Shown: positions 62,910 through 64,000 of the stretch, piece by piece
Numbering within the stretch: the first letter of the stretch is position 1
Layout: the number at the start of each line of letters is the position of its first letter
Source: Kordiimonas aquimaris
Lineage (GTDB): Bacteria > Pseudomonadota > Alphaproteobacteria > Sphingomonadales > Kordiimonadaceae
Length of the DNA: 64,000 nucleotides
Direction: 5' to 3'
Assembly (NCBI RefSeq): GCF_025574485.1
Contig: NZ_JAOBPO010000001.1
Span: 317,501 to 381,500, forward strand
Notes under the pieces: generated by a model
Database searches by the model: none
Told to the model about the DNA's origin: nothing
What the model saw: only the letters and a program-made list of their open reading frames with translations
Position numbers and translations under genes: made by a program

Positions 62910-62990
62910 TTTTATCTCCGTTATGAAAACTATAACGAAAATATACAGCTCAGCTTCTGTCGTCGTTAACACCGAACCAAGTTTACTTAA

Positions 62991-64000
62991 TCAATCAACA
63001 ATATGTAAGCGGCGAAAGTGGCTAGGGGTAGTCTTTGCGTATCTTTTGAAAGCATTGTTAAAAGACACTTTGTTGTTGAACCCCACGGCAAAAGCGATTT
63101 CGAGAACAGTTATATCGGTTTCCCGCAACAGCTTTTTTGCTTCGTTGATACGTCGGCTGTTGATGAAGTCATAAAAACTCTGACCAATTGCAGTGTTTAA
63201 TACTTCGGAGGCAACATGCGGTGTCACACCGGCCGCTTGTGCTAGCTCTCTCAGCGTCAGTGCTGGCTTCAGATATAGGCGCTGGCAGTCAATTGTTTCG
63301 ATAATATCACGTGCGATCGCATCAGCACTGTCCGCATCAAGTCCAGACTTGTCATAGGCTGCAGTGACAATAGGCTCAGTCGCTACAAAATATTGTTGCT
63401 GCGCACTACGTGTAAGCCAAAAGATATAGACCGTTCCGAGGAAGTTAAAAACAGCCTGAGCATCAAACAGATTGTTATCCCCAAGAGCCATCAATGGAAA
63501 AACCATAAGATCAAACGTAACCAGAACCAGCAACCCCCAGCACACCTGCTCAAGCCACAGAAGATCAATTCCTGACAGGGACGAAAAGCTTTGCTTGAGG
63601 TTATGCCGGTAACGGCGAACCAGATAAATCAAAACAGGCAAGTAGATCATGACCTGACTAGTTAGAAGATAATAAATGTATGTATGCGGAAAACCGGTAA
63701 ACATCACAGGAACGATGGCAACTAACGCCGAAGGCAGAAGGTGAAGCCAGAAACGAAGCACGCTTATACCAACAGCCGGCGCAACATATCGAAACAGGCA
63801 GGGTACAGCTAGAAAGTTAATAAAAACCAACCCATTGAGGACTTTGTGAAGCTGACCAAGAGAATGAATAACGCCTGATAGCAGCGCGAAAGAGATCACC
63901 GCAACAAAGGCGGCAAGCCATCTGGCATTAGACTTTGGGCTCGCCCACAATAATGCAGCTAATGTTCCGCCAACAGAACTGCTAACAAGTGCAAAAATAC
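62991..64000 (-). CDS. AraC-family regulator with membrane N-terminal domain, cut by window edge
   Basis: The frame stays open to base 64000 (reading LVSSSVGGTLAALLWASPK on the minus strand), so the start lies outside the window; a TTG at 63950 would be an internal codon. Visible are at least 336 residues with several membrane helices (LAAFVAVISFALLSGVIHSL, then GLVFINFLAVPCLF, then VMIYLPVLIYLVRRY, then EQVCWGLLVLVTFDLMVFPL) followed by an AraC DNA-binding domain (LTLRELAQAAGVTPHVASEV, then SFYDFINSRRINEAKKLLRE, then TVLEIAFAVGFNNKVSFNNA, ending FKRYAKTTPSHFRRLH). The signal is probably sensed in the membrane. Known relatives with this layout are common in alphaproteobacteria and Bacteroidetes, with few characterised. 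Confidence 0.85.
   Translation of the reverse strand, partial: IFALVSSSVGGTLAALLWASPKSNARWLAAFVAVISFALLSGVIHSLGQLHKVLNGLVFINFLAVPCLFRYVAPAVGISVLRFWLHLLPSALVAIVPVMFTGFPHTYIYYLLTSQVMIYLPVLIYLVRRYRHNLKQSFSSLSGIDLLWLEQVCWGLLVLVTFDLMVFPLMALGDNNLFDAQAVFNFLGTVYIFWLTRSAQQQYFVATEPIVTAAYDKSGLDADSADAIARDIIETIDCQRLYLKPALTLRELAQAAGVTPHVASEVLNTAIGQSFYDFINSRRINEAKKLLRETDITVLEIAFAVGFNNKVSFNNAFKRYAKTTPSHFRRLHIVD

Noticed and set aside
63950-63950. TTG at 63950 as the start of the AraC-family gene
   Set aside because: The frame continues open and hydrophobic to the window edge, so the gene is cut by the edge instead of starting here.
1-64000. CRISPR arrays, insertion sequences, prophage or toxin-antitoxin genes
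   Set aside because: No regularly spaced repeats, transposase or integrase motifs, phage structural genes or paired small toxin-antitoxin genes were found on either strand.

Overview
The window looks like chromosome of a Gram-negative alphaproteobacterium of moderate GC (roughly half, judged by eye; not computed). The evidence is a complete hisB-hisH-hisA-hisF-hisE run next to hslVU, a 1606-residue NAD-type glutamate dehydrogenase, an rsmB-rpe-heparinase-purH run, an AmpG permease, PAS_5-type and CnoX/LON/Trm112 genes, and promoters of the TTGAC / GCTANA type known from Caulobacter. A Kordiimonas-like marine lineage is my guess only. I see no phage, insertion sequence, CRISPR array or plasmid function, and no gene-free stretch longer than 300 bases. 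All the window shows is one tRNA (Gly, GCC anticodon) and no rRNA.

Layout. 1-1760: ampG (cut by the left edge) and a thioesterase-like gene, minus strand. 1864-9773: rsmB, rpe, heparinase-like lyase, purH, a GNAT enzyme and three tandem paralogues with a 2-oxoglutarate oxygenase-like HxD...H...R pattern. 9835-15223: secreted amidohydrolase, HIT protein, M20 peptidase, a small secreted protein, nth and an alpha/beta hydrolase. 15382-18930: thrS, infC (AUA start codon) and a membrane-tethered XRE regulator. 19036-23623: LysR with glutathionyl-hydroquinone reductase, a CadC-like regulator divergent from an unknown membrane protein with a structured leader, and a pirin. 23627-30294 (minus): PAS_5 protein, NAD-GDH, small membrane protein. 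30530-34750: acyl-CoA synthetase, then egtB-egtD for ergothioneine. 34758-40297 (minus): MFS permease, amidase-like protein, cyclophilin, penicillin-acylase-like hydrolase, DsrE-like protein. 40533-44234: esterase, unknown membrane protein, AhpD-like protein, and a MerR / zinc-ribbon / helical-repeat module. 44216-52195 (minus): four consecutive lipoprotein hydrolases that probably form one operon. 52363-56113: MOSC protein, tRNA-Gly, prolyl-tRNA editing protein, CnoX, LON-domain protein, Trm112, HinT. 56161-62403: hslUV under a heat-shock-type promoter, divergent from the his operon, which ends with an M23 peptidase gene. 62430-64000: SnoaL-like secreted protein and a membrane AraC regulator cut by the right edge.

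Most of the window is housekeeping. The parts worth a second look are the triplet of oxygenase-like genes, the four-gene lipoprotein hydrolase cluster with its promoter, the leader RNA that can pair with its own ribosome binding site at 22014-22083, the AUA start of infC, the inverted-repeat-flanked hslVU promoter, and the MerR/zinc-ribbon/helical-repeat module. Functions given for these are inferences from motifs and neighbours.
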